A stretch of DNA of 64,000 bases from Arthrobacter sp. FW306-07-I (GTDB taxonomy: Bacteria > Actinomycetota > Actinomycetes > Actinomycetales > Micrococcaceae), in assembly GCF_021800405.1 (NCBI RefSeq), contig NZ_CP084551.1, positions 1 through 64,000 of the forward strand, given 5' to 3'. The notes below the pieces were generated by a model. It had not been told where the DNA came from, did no database searches, and saw nothing but the letters and a program-made list of their open reading frames with translations. Every line of letters starts with the position of its first letter. The first letter of the stretch is position 1. A program made the translations under genes and the position numbers. Shown here in pieces: positions 61,596 to 64,000 of this stretch.

Positions 61596-61704
61596 CAAAC
61601 TTCGCCTTCCTGGCATTGTCCGGCAAATGGCCTATGAGCATTCCGGTGACCACAAATGCTATTGGCTTGCTATCAAACTGGTAGCAAAAAAAATAGTGTT
61701 CGTT

Positions 61705-62025
61705 TTACTCATAACTGTCGCGCACCTGCTCGAGGCCGATCCTGAGAGCACGCAATGCCATCGGATGCTTCTTGCGGCCCTCAAGCTTTGCCACAGCCGC
61801 GAGCAAATCCATGAGTTCGCGGTCCTCGTCGAAACGAAGCAACATCGTCCTGGCGCTCACTTTGTCCCTCGAATCACTTAGGGTTGGCGTGACGCTCGGC
61901 CTAACCGGAATCGCGCGTTCAACGCTAGCCGCCGGCGGACTCAGCAGCGGTTCGGCCGCGTTACCGAAGGCCTCGATAGCCTCGTCCCTAGCCTGTTCGG
62001 AGGCAGACCGTTTCTTGATTGCCAC
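61705..62025 (-). CDS. Small partition partner protein (ParB-like role)
   Basis: 106 residues. Basic N-terminus (MAIKKRSASEQARDEAIEAF) and a C-terminal segment reading ARTMLLRFDEDRELMDLLAAVAKLEGRKKHPMALRALRIGLEQ, which looks like a ribbon-helix-helix DNA-binding domain. The GTG start overlaps the ParA stop (TAGTG), as in ParA-ParG type loci. It should bind the centromere repeats and regulate the operon. Confidence 0.7.
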   Translation of the reverse strand: MAIKKRSASEQARDEAIEAFGNAAEPLLSPPAASVERAIPVRPSVTPTLSDSRDKVSARTMLLRFDEDRELMDLLAAVAKLEGRKKHPMALRALRIGLEQVRDSYE

Positions 62026-62657
62026 TACCCCATCAACTCCTCTACCAGGCCCCGGATTTCCCTTGCCGCCTTAGGGTTCTTCCACTCAACAACTCCAAGC
62101 CCCTCCCCCACTACGTCTCGATAAGCCTTGCGCTCATACAAGACGGTTCGCATTGGTTCGATACTCGGATAATCGGATAGGTAGTCTCGGGCGTCACCGC
62201 TTTCAGACTCGAACGCGTTAGTCGAGACACGTGTAAGAGCTCCCCTTACACGCAATGAGGGATTGAAGTCCCGGGCAGTTTCGATCAACCTATCCACTGT
62301 CGCCAGTGTGTCGAGATCGAATTGGCTCGATTGAGTCAGGATCAACAATTGGTGCGCGGCGGTCATGGCCGTGCGCATCTCCTTGCTGTCCTTCCCTGCC
62401 ACATCAACCAGGACTACGTCGTAACTCGTATCGAGTTCGCGCAATGTCTCGTGCAGACTCCCGAGTTTCTCTACGACAAATATGCGGGGTTCGTGCCCAG
62501 CCTCTTCTCGGTCCACCGCCCAGCGTGCAGTAGATCGCTGTCGGTCGCCATCCACCACTGCTATCCGCATCCCTCGCTTCGCCAGCTCGACAGCAAGGTT
62601 GGTTACAACCGTGGACTTGCCCACGCCGCCCTTTTCACTACCCACCACAATGATCAT
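62025..62657 (-). CDS. parA: ParA-family partition ATPase
   Basis: 210 residues. Deviant Walker A EKGGVGKSTVV at residues 8-18, Walker A' VVDGDRQRST, and Walker B-like VVLVDVAGKD. The short length without an N-terminal DNA-binding domain marks the type Ib (ParF-like) class, which pairs with a small RHH protein as seen here. ATG 62657 starts at the usual MIIVVGSEKGG; the frame remains open to GTG 62702, which would overlap a GCTAGC repeat. Confidence 0.87.
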   Translation of the reverse strand: MIIVVGSEKGGVGKSTVVTNLAVELAKRGMRIAVVDGDRQRSTARWAVDREEAGHEPRIFVVEKLGSLHETLRELDTSYDVVLVDVAGKDSKEMRTAMTAAHQLLILTQSSQFDLDTLATVDRLIETARDFNPSLRVRGALTRVSTNAFESESGDARDYLSDYPSIEPMRTVLYERKAYRDVVGEGLGVVEWKNPKAAREIRGLVEELMG

Positions 62658-62691
62658 GCCTTCAACGTACCGCCGCGGTTGATAGCAAACG

Positions 62692-63216
62692 GCTAGCGAC
62701 ACGCTATTTTGTTGCTAGCACTATCAAAGTAATGCCATTTTGATACTCTCCATCGCCGCACCGCTCATGGGATGGGCACAAAGTGGTAGCGATTTAAAAG
62801 CAGTATCAAACCAGCAGGGCGGCCAGCATCCCTAGCCGGTTTCGCTAGCGTATGTGTAGCATATGCATAGCAAATTGATATCGATATAGAAGTGCTATTT
62901 ATTCGCTATCTCGGAGCGGGTACGCGTCGAGGGAGCTCAGAGTTTGCTCGTTCATCCCGAGATGATCCGAAGTGGTTGCTCTCCCAGATCCACAGGAGTC
63001 TGCTAGCAATCCGATCTTTTCTTGCTAGCAACTCTAGGGTCGCGACTGCATCATGATGCCCGAGCTAAGGACTTATAGCGAAAGGCAAGGTGGTCTTTAG
63101 CAGTGTCATCGCAAGCGGAAGGCCCACCAAGCTAAAAGTCTCCATGAGATTGGGAGAGTAGTGCCACCCGTTCCAAAACGACGCCATTGCTAGCAAAATA
63201 CTACTAAAAAGCTAGC
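62692..63216. repeat. GCTAGC repeat cluster, candidate centromere/iterons
   Basis: GCTAGC occurs seven times: 62692, 62714, 62844, 63002, 63024, 63189 and 63211, usually as TTGCTAGCAA or close. Two pairs are 22 bases apart (62692/62714, 63002/63024, and 63189/63211 likewise). Several degenerate forms (GATAGCAAA, TAGCATATGCATAGC) lie between. The region 62703-63308 has no gene. Position upstream of parA and before a possible rep gene fits a partition site and/or origin. Confidence 0.65.
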
Positions 63217-63308
63217 ACTTAAGAACTCTCTCGATTGACTAATGACCGAATGGGCTCCAGGTCATCATCAGACCGCTGGAAAAGCGCACCCCCAATGACC
63301 CGACAGAC

Positions 63309-64000
63309 CTAGGCAGATTGTCGGCGCCACCATACGGCCGCATCATCCGGGGGAAGCCAGTAGTCATCCCTTTCGGAATCATGCATTTCGCCCTCAACGA
63401 TTGAATCCGGAGTCCTAAACCTGTCCAGGTACGCATGCCAAGCAGCGCGTTCAAACCGATGCCGGTGTATATGTTCTTGATAGTCCTCGAGCACCCCCAG
63501 CCGCGTCGCCAATGCTCTAAGACTGACATTGGTGACCCTCCAAGCACGTCCTTGCCGTTGGATCATGCCAAGAGTTTCCATCTCCACAAGGGCGGCTGAG
63601 CATGCATTACGGCTGACACCGGTAGTGCGTACGAGCTCTGCGGTGGTGGGGGAGTGGCGTCCTCGTTCGATTGCTTCGTATACCAGTGCAGTCGCGTCTC
63701 CGAGCGCACGGAAGACGGGCCGGACGGCGTGGATTTTTCCTTTTCGCCAGGTCAGTTCCCTGGCAAGTTGTTGGTAGTGCTCAGGGAGTTGGATGAGGTA
63801 GATGTCGGCGGTTTTGTGGCGTGCGTCGGCGATTTTGGTAAGGATCCCGTCTGAAGCACTGACGAGCACGGGCAGGAGCCGGGCGATGGTGACGTGGTGT
63901 TTGCCCATTGCGGCGGACAACGTGCGACAACCGACGTCAAGGATGTCGGTTTCTTTGGCTCGCATGTAGCCCAGTAGTCCGCGGATGAGGAGACGGAGGC
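63309..64000 (-). CDS. Winged-helix protein, possible plasmid replication protein (N-terminus outside the window)
   Basis: The last ~230 residues are visible; the frame is open to the window edge. It contains a charged central part (IYLIQLPEHYQQLARELTW), a winged-helix stretch (GRHSPTTAELVRTTGVSRNACSAALVEMETLGMIQRQGRAWRV) and a tryptophan-rich C-terminus (DDAAVWWRRQ). No family firmly recognised. Its place beside the iteron-like repeats and parA suggests a replication role, but that is inference. Confidence 0.5.
   Translation of the reverse strand, partial: LRLLIRGLLGYMRAKETDILDVGCRTLSAAMGKHHVTIARLLPVLVSASDGILTKIADARHKTADIYLIQLPEHYQQLARELTWRKGKIHAVRPVFRALGDATALVYEAIERGRHSPTTAELVRTTGVSRNACSAALVEMETLGMIQRQGRAWRVTNVSLRALATRLGVLEDYQEHIHRHRFERAAWHAYLDRFRTPDSIVEGEMHDSERDDYWLPPDDAAVWWRRQSA

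Noticed and set aside
62692..63216. CRISPR array
   Set aside because: Repeats are 6-10 bp with irregular gaps and no spacers or cas genes.
1..64000. tRNA, rRNA or tmRNA genes
   Set aside because: None recognised on either strand by eye; a covariance search was not possible here.

Overview
The window reads as part of a large plasmid or plasmid-derived island from a high-GC Gram-positive bacterium. A soil actinobacterium of the Arthrobacter/Paenarthrobacter type is my inference, from codon use and from the mix of actinobacterial plasmid families (MobC/relaxase pair, DUF4192, helicase-associated-domain protein, ParA with a small partner, IS110 and IS30 elements). No rRNA, tRNA or CRISPR array was seen.

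Left third, 1-28.7 kb, is catabolic and almost entirely on the + strand. Cluster 1 (1-12.7 kb) holds a class II aldolase, a single-chain E1 dehydrogenase with a free-standing lipoyl protein, a glycerol-kinase-like FGGY kinase, a SorC-type regulator, a Tat-type lipoprotein sugar-binding protein with its RbsA/RbsC-type importer, a xylulokinase-like FGGY kinase and an SDR polyol dehydrogenase. Cluster 2 (16.4-28.7 kb) holds a zinc polyol dehydrogenase, a DUF2291 protein, a second RbsA/RbsC/RbsB-type importer, a fused DhaK-DhaL kinase, an RpiB-type isomerase, a TIM-type isomerase, a DeoR repressor, a second zinc dehydrogenase and a mannose-6-phosphate-isomerase-like cupin. Kinase plus RpiB-like plus TIM-like isomerase is the signature of tetritol (erythritol/threitol) use through erythrulose phosphates to erythrose 4-phosphate. 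Between the clusters (12.7-16.4 kb) lies a scar of broken genes: a frameshifted pRiA4b ORF-3-like gene, a frameshifted Abi-type gene, and an intact IS30 element that cut a ribokinase gene.

Middle, 28.8-49.3 kb, is mobile and plasmid-maintenance DNA. It contains a recombinase trio (tyrosine recombinase, XRE protein, zinc-ribbon recombinase), an Xre/RES toxin-antitoxin pair, a mobilization block (coiled-coil protein, relaxase, MobC, likely oriT), a ParB-like protein, and a group of minus-strand plasmid genes. Three of these minus-strand genes are preceded by copies of the same ~372-bp leader repeat. One copy is split by an IS110-family element whose ends can be read by comparison with the two intact copies; this element carries an unusually long, strongly structured noncoding end.

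Right third, 49.3-64 kb, carries a type I restriction-modification operon (hsdM-hsdS-hsdR plus an XRE gene), a frameshifted serine recombinase, a DUF6602-like protein, several small membrane proteins with a YtrA-type GntR regulator, and a partition locus (ParA, small partner, a cluster of GCTAGC repeats, a perfect 32-bp palindrome). It ends in a truncated winged-helix-like gene that could be the replication protein.
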